Positions 22,601 to 37,600 of a DNA stretch of 64,000 bases are shown piece by piece. This DNA is from Halichoerus grypus. Taxonomy: Eukaryota > Chordata > Mammalia > Carnivora > Phocidae. Location of the stretch: positions 4,505,163 through 4,569,162 of the forward strand of contig NC_135719.1 in NCBI RefSeq assembly GCF_964656455.1, written 5' to 3'. The notes below the pieces were generated by a model that was given only the letters and a program-made list of their open reading frames with translations, was not told the DNA's origin and did no database searches. Position 1 is the first letter of the stretch. Every line of letters starts with the position of its first letter. A program made the position numbers and the translations under genes.

Positions 22601-25600
22601 ACCTATAGGTTCAAGACACTCCCAGATGCAAGCCCAGGAGGTGGTGTGTGTGTGAGTGAGCTAACAAGCTGATGCCAACTGCCGTATGGAAACACTGAAG
22701 ACCTAGAATGGCCAAGACAATCGTGAAGAACAACTTTACACTACGAGATAAGAAGGCTTACTGGAGAGGATGTGGCAATCAACAGTGGTATCGGTGCACG
22801 TGCAGACAGAACAAGGAAAACCGAAGAGTCCAGAAAATGACCATATACTTATAGTCACCTGATTACAATAATGGCGCTGCTGCAAAAAAATGGTTTTTTC
22901 AATGTGGTGGTGGGCCAACTGGATTTCCATGTGGGGGGAAAATTCATCCTTGATCCCTATCCTCACCAGATATAAAAATTAATTTGAAATGAATCACAGA
23001 CCTAAGGTGAAAGATAAAATAAAGCTTCTACAAGAAAACACAGGTGAATATCTTGACCTTGGGCGAGAGAAAGATTTCTTGAACAGGACACAAAAAAGCA
23101 CCAGCTTATAATAGAAAACACTGATAAAATGAGCTTTATTAAAATTAAGAACTCCTGTTCACATTAAAGACCATCAAGAGAGTGAAAAGGCAAACCAGAG
23201 ACTAACAAAATATATTTGTGATGCATGTAATCCAACAGGATCCGTATCTAGAATATATAAAGAATTCCTACAAACCAGCGAGATGAACAGCCCAATTATA
23301 AAAACAGGCAAGGTATCTGAACAGCACTTCAAAAGAGAATGTCCAAATGGTCAGTAAGCAGATGAAAGGGGTACTCCACCTCATTCGTCACCAGGAAAAT
23401 TAAAATTAAAACCATATCCACCAGGATGGCTGAAATTTGAAATGCCGAGATACCCAAGTGTGGGAGGTTGCAAAGCAACGGGACTACTCACACATCAGCA
23501 GTGGGCAGGAACGTGGGACAACACCTCGTGGACAGACGTCTGCAGCTGCCCAGAGGCCAGCAATTCCACTTCTAGGTAGGACAGGAACGCATAAGAACAT
23601 TCATGCAGCCTTACTCTTACCAGCCCCAAAGTGGGAAGAGAACACAGATGCCCATGAATGAGAGAATGGACCAACGGCAGCACACCCCTCCAGCAGGGGA
23701 CTGCACGCAGTAGAAAGGACGAACTCCTGGCACGTCTAACCACACAGAGGGATCTCAGGAACACTGAGGGAAAGAAGTCAGACGCCGGGCGTGCAGGCCG
23801 TATGGTCCCATGTCTTCGAAGCACAAGAAGAGGCCAGACAGCCTTACAGGGCTGGAAATCGAGGGGCTGCCTCGCTGTGGTACAAGGTGTGTGTGCGCGT
23901 GCGTGCGTGCGTGGTTTCTGTATCTGCTTTGGATGGTGGTTACCCGAGTTTATGGAACTGTCCAAACTCACAGAACCAAACACTTAATACCTGAATTTCA
24001 CTGTGGGTAAATTATAACTCAGTTAAAAATAGTGATAAAAAACCAGAAACATGTGGAGCCTCAGTGGCTGCGCGGTTGGGCGGCCCACTCTTGACTTCAG
24101 CTCAGGTCATGATCTGAGGGTCCTGGGATCGAGCCCTGAGTCGGGCTCTGTGCTTAGCCGAGGAATCGGCTTGTGGATTCTCTCTCTCCTTCTCCCTCTG
24201 CCGCCCCCCACTCCAGCTCCCTCCCTCTCTCTCAAATAATCTTTTAAAAAAAATAAAAATAAAAACCCAAAATATTAAAGAAAAACGTTTACCTCTTAAA
24301 AATACGGAAATGGACCAAGTCAGCCTAAGGACAAATATTAGTAAGAGCATGGGAGGAAGACCGCTGTGGGGAAGGGTGACCCTGTCCCTGCCCCCTCTGC
24401 CCGAGGACCATGGGGGTGCACGAGCATAGCCCTCCGTGTGCAGCATAACTGTCCCCATTTCACAGTGAGGAAAGGGAAGCACAGAAGTCTACCCCCAAGG
24501 TTGCACACAAAGTAGATGACCTTGGCACTGGAATCAAGGTCATTCTGAGGCCAAGGCCCACGCTCTGGCCTGTGACACCACGCCGCTCCCCTCGCAGCAG
24601 GGTGGGGCCTGTGCAGCAGCTCCAGTGCTTCCTGAGCCTCACAACAAACCTGAGGGCACTGGATCTCCGCTGTGTCATCTCAGTTGCTACCGCCCTGGAA
24701 AGTTGTGGCTTTTTATCTAGTACCAACCAACTCCTTATGCTTCCCCATTCATCTCTGGGTCAAAGAAAGCACACAGCTAGCAGTGGTATTTGCCTCCATA
24801 CGATATTAGTAATTTTCATCACGTTTTAAATACTACTAGATCATTCAGGCCACATATGTACGTAATCTTAAAAATTATTTTCCAATTAAAACTTAATATT
24901 TGCTTAGTCAGTCTTTCACGTGCCCACATGCAGCTCACCTCCCCACCAAAAGGTTAAGTTTCCATGGCAAACTGCAACACACAATGGAATATATGAAGAA
25001 TTTCCAAATGCATTATGTATTACCCACACAATTACAGCAGATAAACGGACATCCTCTGCTGTTAACAGTTTAGAAAATCGACTATAGGATGGATAGTAAA
25101 ATGTATGTGTTTTTCTTTATTCCCTAACTCCATCAAAAGGCTGAGAATGGAGCCCACTGGCAGGAGTCGGAGGAGAGGGAAATGGACACAGGTTGCTAGT
25201 GGGTCCCCTCCCCTGTCTTGAACTGGAGGGGGGCAGTGACCCGGAGAGGAGACTGGGGACGGATGTCAGGTATTCACGTGTCCAACATTTTCTCCTCGTC
25301 TTTGTCACCTACCTTCGCTTGTTCGAGAAGCAAGAGTTCTGACATCTAGTGAGCTTTTCCTTCTGTCTTTATGTTTGCCTGACTGATTATCTGTGGAAAC
25401 AATTAAACTATAAATCACCTCTTCAAAAGGATTTTAACAACATATTAGGAAAATTACAGATCTAAAATTTTTAAATAACAAAATTTATGATTTAGAACAC
25501 CAATTGAGAAGACACAAAAATCAACAGAGTGCCCAGAGATGATGACTTTGTTTGACCAATGAGGTTTTAAGTGGGAGGAGGGGGGTAGGAGGGGATAACT

Positions 25601-28600
25601 TTCTCAAGATGTCCCACCTGGTACAGTCATAAACAAGTGCTTTACAGGTTCCAGATTACATAATTACAGAGTCCTGTGATGTAAAGTAAAAACTAGAAGA
25701 AATCAACTCAGGAAAATTTTTCCTATTACACTTCTATATAATCGAGTACAATGGTGAAAAAATTTTGATTCTCACCCATCCTTGCCCCAAAGGGAAAAAA
25801 AATTTTTTTTTTACAGTACATGTTTTAAAATGTCCCAGGGAAGAATGTATCTCTCTTTTCAAGCATGGTATAGGGAACACTAGTTTGGAGTCTATTTCAA
25901 ATGACAATTTGTCTTTCTCCCCGCTGCCCCCACTTCCTGTGAGCGGGGCCACTGCTCTTCCAGGCTCCCAAGAGGGGCTGTCTTTGACTCCTCTCTCCCC
26001 CTGACCCCATGCCAGTCAATGACAAGGCAGAGCTGACCTTCCTTCCAGCCCCCTCCTCCGGGCACCTGCTGGGTGTTACACATACTGCTGAGCCTCTCCA
26101 ACCTGTCCCCATTTCACAGACGAGGAAACCGGGAGCTGCCCTGCTGATGAGCAATCACCGAGCCGGCGCGCTCGCTGAGCCTCCCACCCGCGGGCTACAT
26201 CTGCTCAGCTCCTTGTTGCTACGTCGGAAGGAAACAGTTCAGTTCTTACCTGACTTGACTATGGTACTAGACACACTGACCAGTCTTTCTGGAAACTCCC
26301 GGTTCTCCATCTGTCCCTTTACTCTTCCTTCCTAACTTCCCTCTTCCTCAGCCCCCCTCTTCATGGTTCGCCTCTCCTTGATCCCAAGGTTTTGTCCTTA
26401 GCTCTTCTGGTCTTCCCAGACAACGCATCTCCTTGGGAGATCTCATTTCTTCTTGCAGCTTTAACTAGCTGCTGTGTTGCGGTCTCATCCCAGGCTTCTC
26501 CTGAGAGCCAGACTCATATCTCAACTGGCCACCAGCCACCTCCCGTCGGACACCCCAGGCACTTCCAGTGCACTCATCATCGTCCCCCAGATCTGCTGAA
26601 GTTGGAAACAAGTCATACACTTCTCCCTTCTTCTCCCTCAACTGCCCAGCTCAATCTACAGATTTTATCTCCTAACTAGGTCTTCAATCTACTTCCACTC
26701 TGTCCCTGTCCTAGCTCAGACACTCACCATCCTCCTCTGGATTATAACGACAGCCTCCCTCACTGGTACCACAGTCCCCAACCTGGTCCCCTTCACCCCA
26801 TTCTCTGTGGGCAGCACGGGTCAAAGTTCCGCATCTCAAACCGATCTGCTTCCCGGCTGCCCATCAAGAACAGGACAGTCCCGCCGTGTTCCGTCCAGAT
26901 GCTCACTCCCTCAAAGTGGAACATCCCCCCACCCCCCTCCAGCCAGAAACAGACCCTGGCCTGTCTCCTTCCTCTGAGCTCCGTGGAGGTTACATCCCCA
27001 CAGCCACCTGGTAAGACGGCACTGAACATACGAGGTGGCTCTCGCAGCTTCTCCCTTGTAGCCATCCACAGACAGTCACTGGGCACCTCCCCTGTGCCGG
27101 GCCCTACACCAGGCATTAGGGATACAAAGACAAATAAGGTATGGTCCAGGTCCACAATCAGGCTGGGATGGAGGGAAACCAAGGCAGGTGAACTAGGAGG
27201 TACAGTAATAGCTCTGAAGGGCAGAAGGAGTCCCGAGGAGAAAAGGCAGGTTCTCCTCTGGGAAAGGGGGGCAGAGAGCAGGTAAGTTAGGTTTTGTACA
27301 TGGAGCCACGAAGAGGCGGCGGTATTTCCAGGAGGAGGAAGCTGCTTGTGCCTGTGGAAATGCAGCTGCAGAGAAGGAAATGCACTGTGTGTACCAAGGA
27401 CCAGAATATGGCAAAAGTGGAAGGAGAGAAGCAGGCTTTCCAGGCTCTCATTTGTACCGAACGTTCCAAAGTTATTTTATCGCTATGTACATACTCCATC
27501 TTCCTGCTCCCAAGAGCCTCAGTGAGGTCCCTGCTCCCCGCTGGAGCCCGGCAGCACCGTGTAGACCAATCTCAAACAGCTGGCACCTGCTGGGGGTGGC
27601 CGACTCTCAGAAGCTGACTCGGGGACCACTGGGGGATGAATGTGGGGTTCACAGCCAGACGGCAAGCCCTGAAGGAGCACGAGTCCAGGCCCTCTCACCT
27701 AGTGAGTGCACCACAAATACGGAGTGCTCGAGGCACCTGGCCTATTAACGGACACAAGGCCAGCAGGCCTCAAAGACCAGGGCGTGGGCTCAGCACCACC
27801 TGTGACTTCAGCTCTCTGCTCTCGATTTCCTGTTGCATCAAACGCGATCCTTCCACACCACCCACTGCTTGAGCAGTAAATCCAGGGAACCGGGGAGCAG
27901 CAGTGAGGGTGGCAGGCATTCATGCGAATAGCAGTTGCCTCCATTCCTATAGCAACGGGTGCTCTGGAAGGAGAAGATGGGGAAGCCGAGAACTGGGTGT
28001 CCGGCAGGACTTGCCGGGAACACAGCAGACTTTCAGAGAACTTTCCGGGACCCTCTCAACAGTTCAAGCATTATATGGAATGCTTGCTCTGCCCTGGGAC
28101 CAGCGACCTCCCAAAAGCCAGCTCCTGGTCAGCCCTCCTTCTCCCTGGCCTCTCTACCTCCACCGCCGGAGAAAGCTTGCCTGCTCCAGATGCAGAGCAG
28201 CGCCCCAAGTCCCGCCAGCGGTCTAGGAGGCCTGTGTCCACAGGCCCGACCCTGCAGCACCCAGGAGTACCTGTAAGAGACGCTGATGCCCCAGGCCATG
28301 CTGCCCGGCCTGCCACTTGTCACGGTACTGGGGAGGCCGTTCCTGCCCCTCACCTCATCCTCTGTGCTACCCCGCCCCCTACCCATGAAACACGGACTGC
28401 AGGTTTCTCACCAGCAGAGACACACACTGCCTGGCACGTGGTGGCTGTGCACGGAATCCTGGTTGCATGAATGACTTCCACGTCCCCTGTCTGCTACTGC
28501 TGGGCTCCCATGCACAGAGCTGTCTTCTTGCCTCCCTCCCCTCCTCTCACCAGGAGCGCTGCCCCATGGCCCTGGCCTCTCCGTATGCCACTGGACAGCT

Positions 28601-31600
28601 CCACAGGGCCGTTCCATGCACCCTAGGTGGACCAAGTTCAAATCTAAACTCGCTGAATTCTCCCTGCACAAACCTGCTCTTTCTCCTGTACTTCTTAGTT
28701 TCATTCACATCATGCAGTGGCCAAGCTAGAAATCGTGGGGACATTCTCTAGTGTTTTCCCTTCATCCCTCATACTGAGCTGCTTCCCAGGACTGATTATA
28801 CCGAAGTATCTCCGAATCCAGTCTCTTTGCCTCTTTTCTCCACACCATCACCATGACTATCTTTACTGGAAGGGACCCCTTTTCATTTACCTATTTAAGG
28901 AAAGACTCCCCGGCCCTCCTCTGCTTACAGGATGAAATCCAAGCTGGCCTGACTCAGCCTCGCCTGTCTCGATGGCTTTGTGCGTGCAGCTTGTCCCTCC
29001 AGGAATGCTCTTCCTGTCCTTGGGCTGACCCCTCCCTCTGTCCCAGACACGGGCTCAACCATGTCATCACTGCTGGGAAGTGCTTCCCAGTTCACCCCCG
29101 CTGTGGTACAAAGGACAGTCTATGCAAATTACTGCCCCCGTCCATCTGACAGTGAACTCCCATGTTCATCTCTGGGTGCCTGAAGCCAGGCTCCGGGCTC
29201 GGTCCAGACCACCTGCAGGTTTACAGAGTGGACAGCTGCCACATTGAGCGTCTTGGCTGAGACTCAGTATCATGTGAAAACAATACAGAGGCCAGGAAAA
29301 AGGGGCCAGGTGCTGGGAACCTATTATTTTCCTGGACCCCCAGAATCCCCTTTCTCATGACTGCCACTACAGAAGGGGAAAGGTGAGAGACCCCCCCCTA
29401 CTCCGTTCTGTGTCAGCAACAGAGCGGATAGTGACCCAGGCCGGCCGGATGAGTGCTTCCGCCGGAGTCTGGTGGGGCAGGGAAGCAGGGCTGTGGGGGA
29501 ACCACTCTGCCACGGTGGTGTCGGCAACACGGCACGCCTTCCACAGAAGGGGTGGCCGCCCAGCTTCCTGTCATTCCTGCCCTTCTTCTCTGATTCTTAA
29601 GCTTTTTGGTGCAACTGTGAGCCCCTCTATTTCCTTTGAGGAACTCCTTTTCTGCTTTAGAAGTGCTTGTGCTGTGTGTAAAACCAAGGGTTGTGGCTGG
29701 TCCGTGGCCTACGACGGCGTCACTGCCTTCCCAAGGCAAGACATTCGGCAGTCTTTGGGACATCAAGGTGGGTATGCTGCCAGGGACGGGAGAGAGACCT
29801 GCCAGCCAGCCAGCTCAGCGGGCTGCGATGGCAAGACTCCACAGTGGGCACTGATCACAAAGTGGGCTGGCAGAACAGCCCAGCACGGATGCAGTCAGGG
29901 AGTCCTTCCCCGCCTAACACCGAGCACTGTGTCACTGACTCTGCCTTCCAGTCCCCCCTCTGCTGTTTCCTGCCTGCCCGACACTGAGGTGGCACTGAAG
30001 CCTTCTGACCCTCAGAAACCCAGAGTTTCCTTCTCTGTAATAAAGAGGTCTTAATAACAGCCAGACCTACTTCACAGGGCTCTTCTGGAAGAAAAAAAAA
30101 AAAAATCCAAGTAAAGGCACCCCGTGATCTTGCAGTGTAAGGGTCACTGTCCTGGCAGAGGCCTACACGTGTGGCCCCCATCCTGACCCCTCCGGCCCTA
30201 CAGTTTGGCCCTCCTGACCCTGCACTTCCACAGGTCATAAGTGTGTTCTGGGATGCAAAAGCCAAGGTCCCTCTCGGCCTCTGCCTCTGCTCTCCTGTCT
30301 GTGTGTGGCCGGCTGGGACCACAATCCACGCTTCCCCTTCTCCCCTCCCCGACTTCAGTAACTCATTCCGGCTTCCTGCTCCCTCTCTGAGCCCAGTGCC
30401 CGTGGGTCTCCAGGAACTGGCTTCCCTGCTCCTGCCCTGCCATGTCTTCCTCGGTAACCTCAAAGCCTGTGCTCCCCGTACCCCCCTGGGCTCCACCTCG
30501 TCACATCCACACCTAAGTTACTTGTGAATGCTTCGCTGGCCAGCAAGTTTACATCTCCAGTCCCCACCTCTTTGCAGAACACAGGGACAAGGGCGCCGGT
30601 ATGCAACAGAAAGTGGTAGAAAGAGCGAAGAGATGAGTGAACACACAAACCCCGGACCTCACGAGGAACACTTTCCACATCCATCCTGCCCAGCCCTAGG
30701 GCCATGCCCTGCATCTCCAGACCTACAAACTGCCTCTCCGACGACTCCTTCCTGCCTCCCTCTCTCTGGTCCCACCACCATCCATCCACTCCCCTCTTTT
30801 CCTCCCGTCAGCACCTTGCAATGCCTTGGCCATTGCTTTCTCTCCTCTAGCCTGTGGCATTATTGGTATGCCTGTCTCTGGTCCCTCCTTCTATGGAATC
30901 TCTGCTCCATACTGTTCTACGAGGTTCTTAAGAGCTCAGAAGTCAGCACACTACTCCCTGCTCAAAAGTCCTCAGACTCCCACTGCCTACAGATGAAAAT
31001 CCTCATCTCCTACCTGGCATCCAGGGATCCTTCACAATCCCAACTCCCCTTTCTACGCTGATCAAATTTTATTCCTGCTCTTTCTCAAACATGCTCTGAC
31101 CTTTCCCTCTTCTAGGACTGTTTTTATTTCTGGGATGCTTTCCTTCCACACCCCTCTCCTTGTTTGAGTCTACCTCCCCTAACTGGAACCTTCCCCTCCT
31201 CTAGGTCATCATGGTACCACTAACCCTTTCCCACCCACTACTCATCACTTCTTATCATTACTCTGTCCCCTATGGACAGTCGCTCTTCGTTCCAGGTAAA
31301 AGCCCTGCCTGCCCCTGGAGGGAGCTGCCCAGTGTGTGCTTCAGAGCTTTGGAGCTGGCCATCAGCATTCCAATGCCAGCTCTGTGTCCTAGACGGACAA
31401 TCCTTGGGCGAATTAGCCCTGCAGTTTCCTTACCTTTAAAAAGGGACCTTCAGCCACAAAATGTCTACCCCACTGGTTCACTGCAAGGCTTCAATTAAAT
31501 ATGCTGTCATTTAAGCACTTAGCAGGGTGTTTTATGCACAGTCAATGCTCAGAAAAACACAAGGGACGCATTCCTGGAATGAATGAATAATGTTCTGGTA

Positions 31601-34600
31601 CTGCAGAGAGCACGTCCCTAACAGCTGAGGGATGGAGGCTCCTTGGGTGTGACGCAGAGCCTCGGGCGTGGAGCTCCAGGAGCTCGGCACCATCACAGGC
31701 CGGCCCCTCACCGGCGACCGCCCGAGGAGGAAGGCGGCTAGCTGAGGCCCCGGCACATGCTTGAGGGAAACGGGCAATTCCGGGCCAGGGAAAAACATGC
31801 GCGGGAACGCAGACGTGGGGACGAGCGGGTGGGTGGTTTCTGAGGCACAACGGGACAGATATGAGGTGAGCCAAGTCTGATGGGCTCCAGCTACTGCCCC
31901 ATGGGCTGGAGGGGACTACGGTCAGGGGGTGAAGATGTCCTGCTCGAGGACTGTCTGTAGTCTGACACTCAGCACTGCTGCCTCGTCAAGTGCAGGCGAG
32001 GCCAACAAGTCACTCTTCCCTCCACACCTCCTGACGCAAGTTCATGCATCTGAGGCGACCAGTTCTCCCCCCACAGGCTGAGACCCACCCCAGGACGCCT
32101 GTCAGAATGCCCACGAGTGCTCAGGCCCTTCGGCTCATCAGCCACACTGGGCAGTTAGGGAGAGACACGCTGCCGCGGTGCTGGGAAGACACAGTGCCCC
32201 CTGTGCACAAGGCGAGCTCGGCAGAGTAAGGGCCTGGTTTTATCTTTTTCACAAGCCTGATGACCCCTAAGAATGAATGTGGAGCACCATACCTGTATGA
32301 GTGTCAGACTGAACACATTCAGTTATTTTCTCAGCCTAAAAATGAATGTAAAAGCCATTAGTTCTGATTGTCTGGTCACGCGATCGGGGGAATCTTGCTG
32401 GGCACCCCTGGGGTCCCCAGGGCTCCCCTTACCTACCTTATTGCTGCCATTGCACACTCTGATAATGGACACATAGTGTCTAATTTTTCTGCAAGTAGAA
32501 AACAAGGCGTTATTTCTCTCCTGGCTCCCTAGTCTGATGGGTATGCAGCTAATTTTTATTATGAAAGAGCATCTCTCTTTCACAATCTACGAAATGCTCT
32601 GAGGGGAGCATTTCTATTGTTTGTGGCCAAGGCCACCAATAAAAAGGCGAGAGTCTACAAGCATCCTCTGGTGTCTGTGCCGAACAGAAGTGGACTCTTC
32701 AGTGAAAACAACACAATTCTTCCAAGTCTTCACAACATACAATAAAAAATACTGGTGTTTTAAACAATGGACTGCATGTTAACCAACCAAAAGCCTTTCA
32801 TTCCTTAGCATGTTTTCACTTTCACAGCCCTTTGTACGGACGTTCCTCCTCAGGTTCCAGTGGATGCCGCGCTCACGGCCATTCAGGGCGGCACCACAGG
32901 CCACACTGAGCTCGCCAGCGGGTCTACAACCACGCACTGCCGACTGGACTCCTCACTCACCTGCTGGGCCTTCCACTTTTCCAATTTTTCCCCTGGATCG
33001 TCAAAGCCCTCTTACTGATCGCAAAAAAAAATTTGGAGGACATAAAAAGGCAAAGATCGGGACAGAGAGTCCACACAGACCCACCTCCCGGAGGCCATCG
33101 CCAACGGGCAGCACAACAGGGGGCCCTGCAGTCAGCTCGGCGGCCCCGCTCCGCCCAGTGCCGGCGGCGGCCCCTGGGCCAGAAACCTCCCACCTCGGGC
33201 CTCAGTTTCCTCATCTGTAAAATGGAGATGATCACAGTGCCCATGCCACAGTGTGTGCTTAGGAGGGCACCGAGAGCCTGCCCACTGAGGGACGAGCTCG
33301 AGAAACGGCGGCACCTGCTGTCACTACCACTGCCACATCTCCTCCTGCTCTTTTCTTTCCTTCATTTTTAGGAGAGCGGTCATACACTAGGTATGATTTT
33401 ACAGTTTGATTTTTGTGTTTATCTTCAGCATTCTTCCTTACCACTTAATTTTCTATGATCATTTCTAACAGTTGCATATTTTATTGTTGGGTGTCCTATA
33501 ATTCATATTCATAACTTCCCATTGTTCATATTATTTAAGATAGATTCTGAGACAAACCATATGAAATTTTTAGGCTCCTGATATATAATACTTTGCAATC
33601 TGTAGTCACATCTGTTTTATATGAGAGTTGCTATAAATGGGAGTATTTAAATACCTTTATCTAGTCTGATAGGTTTACGCAGAAATAATACACAGGCTTT
33701 CAAATTAGCTAAAAATCTTTTAAAGATAGGGAGTCTACCAGTCAGTGTTCTTACCACACAGCTTAATAACGTGACATTCTAATGGGAATACTTCAGTCTC
33801 TCTTGGTCCATGCAGCTGAAGCAAGACCGTCTGGAGCCTGGTGGCTCTGGGCCGCAAGCTGGGGGCGGGGTGGGGGTGGTGGTGTCAGGCTGCAGCCATG
33901 AAGATGCTGTAACCTGGAAGGCTGTTCTCTGATGACACCCGACCTTGTGACAAGTCTTTCTTTTAAATATCTGCATGCAGTTCTTAGCTTACTGAAGTAT
34001 TCAGAGCAAATTTTGCACTAAGCCAAACAGGCATGTTGACTGGAGTACCTGGTTTTTCCACTTACCCTCCCTGTCCAATGACAGGTATTATCTTCACATT
34101 TTGTTGCACATTATCTCCATTCTTCTTTTTGGCGTGGTAGATTCCTTGCCACTCCTATAAATGGAATGTAAGCATCATTATACCGTGCATTCAAAACATA
34201 AACCCAAGAACATCTTCCACTTCAGGTTCTGATTCATTTACCATGGCTAAAGCAATCAGGATAAAAGTTATCCCAACCACAAACACAATTTTGGGTATGT
34301 GACCCTTTCCCCTGAGTCCATCTCCTCCTGAGTTGCCGACAAACGCCAGCTTGCTATGGTGTGAGTGGTCACAGGTTTTCAGGGGCTGTCTGCTGGCAAA
34401 AGAGGGCCTGGGCCCACGAGTGAAGAATGCTCCCCGGCTGCAGCGCCCAGGCTCCTTGCACTCTCTGAGCCCCTGCCTGCTGCAGTGGAGGAGTGGCACG
34501 GCCTCTGCCCCTGCATCTGGGAGGCGGCAAACCTCGGGACAGGGGCAGAGAAGGGGCCACCTCTGCCGCCACTAGCACAGTGGCCTGTTACCACCCTCTG

Positions 34601-37600
34601 GGACATGTGAGGGAGGTGGAGGAGGAGCACAAACAGGTCCGGACTCAGGTAGGAGAAATCGGTGAGACCTTAAAAGCCAGGGCCGCAGCTACATCAGCCG
34701 TGCTCTCACGATCAGACAGAATACGCATGGATCCCTTTAGAGTGAAACCACAGTCTGCAAGAGGTGTGCGCAGGCCATGACCACAGTGAGAACGGGGGCT
34801 GCGGGTGGTACCCCTACTCTTGGGAAGTGCAGAGAAGCCTGGGACAGAGCTGGGTTTTGTCACCACCTAAAACGTTCTGAATTCCTCCAAGAGTCACCAA
34901 GGTGCTTAAGCTAGAAATAGCCCTAAAATCCACTGCAGGACACTCAACTCTTAGGGTGTTCCCTAACCTTCCTGACCTTCTAGATCCCTTAGGACCTGGG
35001 GCTGACCGAGGCAGGAAGCAGACCACCACGGCAGCCTCGGTGGCCTAGCTCAAATCTCCTGTCCAGACCCTTACACAGGGTCCGTTCTGGAATCTTCCAT
35101 GCTTCCAGCCTGGCAGCCTGCATGCAAATGCCAACAGGAGAATCTCCCCTTCAGGCTCCTCTAAGAAAGTGGATTCAGCAGAAGCCAGGACATTCTGACA
35201 GAAGCAAAGGATGGTTCCTGACGCTCCCCAGTGTACTTCTGAAAACACTGTGCGCCAAGGAAGGACTAAAGTATGAGACAGCCCGAAAGCCCAGCTCCGT
35301 GCTTATTGGCCCCGAGCAGAAGGGAGGGTCTTACGCACTACAGTTCTGAGGGGAGACTGGCCTGTGCCAGGCAAGGGCTAAACAGGGGTCCCGAGGCAGG
35401 AAGCTACCGCCTGCCTTCCGTCTGCACAGCCCACGTATCCGCCGCAGGAGGCTGCCGCAGACAGGTACAAGACTTACTTCTGAAGCTCACTATCAAGAGA
35501 AATGGGGGAAATTGGTTGTGGTGATGTTTGCAAAACTCTGTGAATAGACCAGACACCAGTGAACTGTAGACTTTAAATGGGTGAATTGTATAGTATGTGA
35601 ATTCTCAATTATTCTCAATGGAGAATTCTCTCAATAGAGCTGTTACATAAAAGAGAGGGAGAAAAATGGGAGACCGGTTCAATCCATCCATCAATCAGCA
35701 CTTTAAAATATATATGCAGGACTTTCTCCTCCAATCCTTTCTGAATAGACGTGAGCAGCTGCCAGATGCCCAGCAGGGGACTCAGAAGCCAGCTCAGCCA
35801 GGGCGCAGCGGTGCCCCAGTGCCTCTGCCTGGGGAACAGCTGGGCCCGTAAGTTCCCCAGTCACTAACAGAAACAAGAACTTTTTACTTACCACAGATCA
35901 TATTTCTTATCAAAAATATTGACCTATCATAAATACGTGAGTTTTAGTTCTTAAGAATAACACAGTACTACCTTAGAATGCGATTATGAAGATCACATCT
36001 GGTAATGCACAGAAAGTCTGAGCGAAGTCGGACACACAGCAAACATTCAGTAAATGGCCTGTTTCTGGCCTAGGGGGTTTTGCACAGGCCTCCCCGGGCC
36101 GGGTCCCCTCAGAACTGTACTAAGGCCCACACCCCGCTTCTGTTCTGGGGCAGGCTAAGCACCGAGCTGGGCTTCTCTGCTGAGACAGCCCACTCTGGGT
36201 GCCCAATCATCGGGCTGCTCTGGCCCCAGGGCTTGCGCGGGGCCTGCACATGGTCAACGGTCAAGGGACACTGGTGCTTTTGTTCCCCGAATGGAAAAGG
36301 TAGGCCAAGGTCAGAGTGTAGAATCCCTGTAGCCAGGCCAAGGGATGTGAACTCTATGCTGGGGGAGCGGCGTGATCAGACTAACCCCTGGGGAGCGTCG
36401 AGTGTGCTGACTGGAGGTGGAGGTCCCAGGGCAAAGGGCCCTGACTGGATTCAGCCACCACAGCCCAGGGCAGGGAAGGAGGCCCCCTGGACACTGAAGC
36501 GTAGAGAGGAAGTAAAACCATTCCAGGAATGGAAGCCCAGGCAAGTGTGAGGCCAGCCAACAAGGAGAGGTGGCAGACGCTGGAGAGCATGGGTTTTTTG
36601 GTTAATGGGGATGAGAGAAAAGTCGCTGTTAGACAAGGTGATTTCAAGATGATGCCAGGAAGTTGCACGAGACCTTGGAGAGCAGCTGGGGCTAGAAGTG
36701 GGGAGGAGTGGGTCATCTATGCAGAGCAGCTAACAAGGAGCTTTCTGAGGAACACAGCAGGGACGAGGAAGCCTGGTAAACCCGGGAGGGAACGTGAAGA
36801 AGAGTCGGGAGAAGAGGGGCACCTGTGAGGGAGGAAAGCAGAGGCGCCACGGGAGCTCCGAGTTTGTAAAAGCTAGAGGGCTGTGCGGCCAAGCGTCATG
36901 ACTACAGGCCGGCATCGGGCCCCCAACATTTACGCGGCACCCACGAGACACGATTCCAAGGGAAGAGCCCCTGGCGCGTGAGAAGAGGAGAGCGTGGGTT
37001 CTAGAGCCTGGCCAGAGAAGTCTTGGGGATGAGGAAAGGGAGGGAATCGGGAAGGATATACATGGGGATGCAAAGAAGCCTAGGAGCGTGGAGGCTGAAG
37101 ATCAAGGTCATGTCATAGCAGCGATGTACCCTGGAGAGGAGCCGCAGGCTGAGAACAACAGGTGGAGGGGGTTTGTGGAGAGCCGTGTTTGCCAGGCTCT
37201 CTGAACATCAGAATTTCTTCTCCGCCCCCACGTGGCACACCTGGGCTCTGACCCTCTGAAGCCCCCACCCGTCACCTAACCACTGCCTGGGTCCCCATTC
37301 TGGTTCCCAGGGCACCTCTGAGCTCTCTCCACTGAGCCCAGTGCCGCTGTCACCCAGGGCTGGCTGACCCCTCAGCAAGCCCTGCTTCTCCCTCCCTAGG
37401 GAGACTCAATCAGAAAGGCCATATATTCTTTCACCTCAAAAAATCCGCCCCACTAAGCGGCCAGCCCTGCTGCGGCGCTGCGGGCAAACCAGCCGGGTAG
37501 CGACAGAGGACAAGTGGCTGCTCGTCTGCCTCCCCAGGAACTCCAAGACACGACAGATAAACAACCATGCTCCTTTTTGAAATAAAGTGGTACTGAGGTC

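Larger units (their letters stand above)
25391..32292 (-). other. PDE8A intron 10: contents
   Basis: A 6.9-kb GC-rich intron with ancient L2-like stretches (about 26340-26900, 28640-29160, 30720-31200) and MIR (26040-26140, 31330-31560). Long open frames at 29383-30054 and elsewhere have no domain character. I found no exon of another gene. Confidence 0.55.

Noticed and set aside
29383..30054. Open frame of 223 codons on the plus strand in intron 10
   Set aside because: The region is GC-rich with few stops, the predicted protein has no domain or membrane pattern, and the frame overlaps equally long frames on the other strand. It looks like chance.
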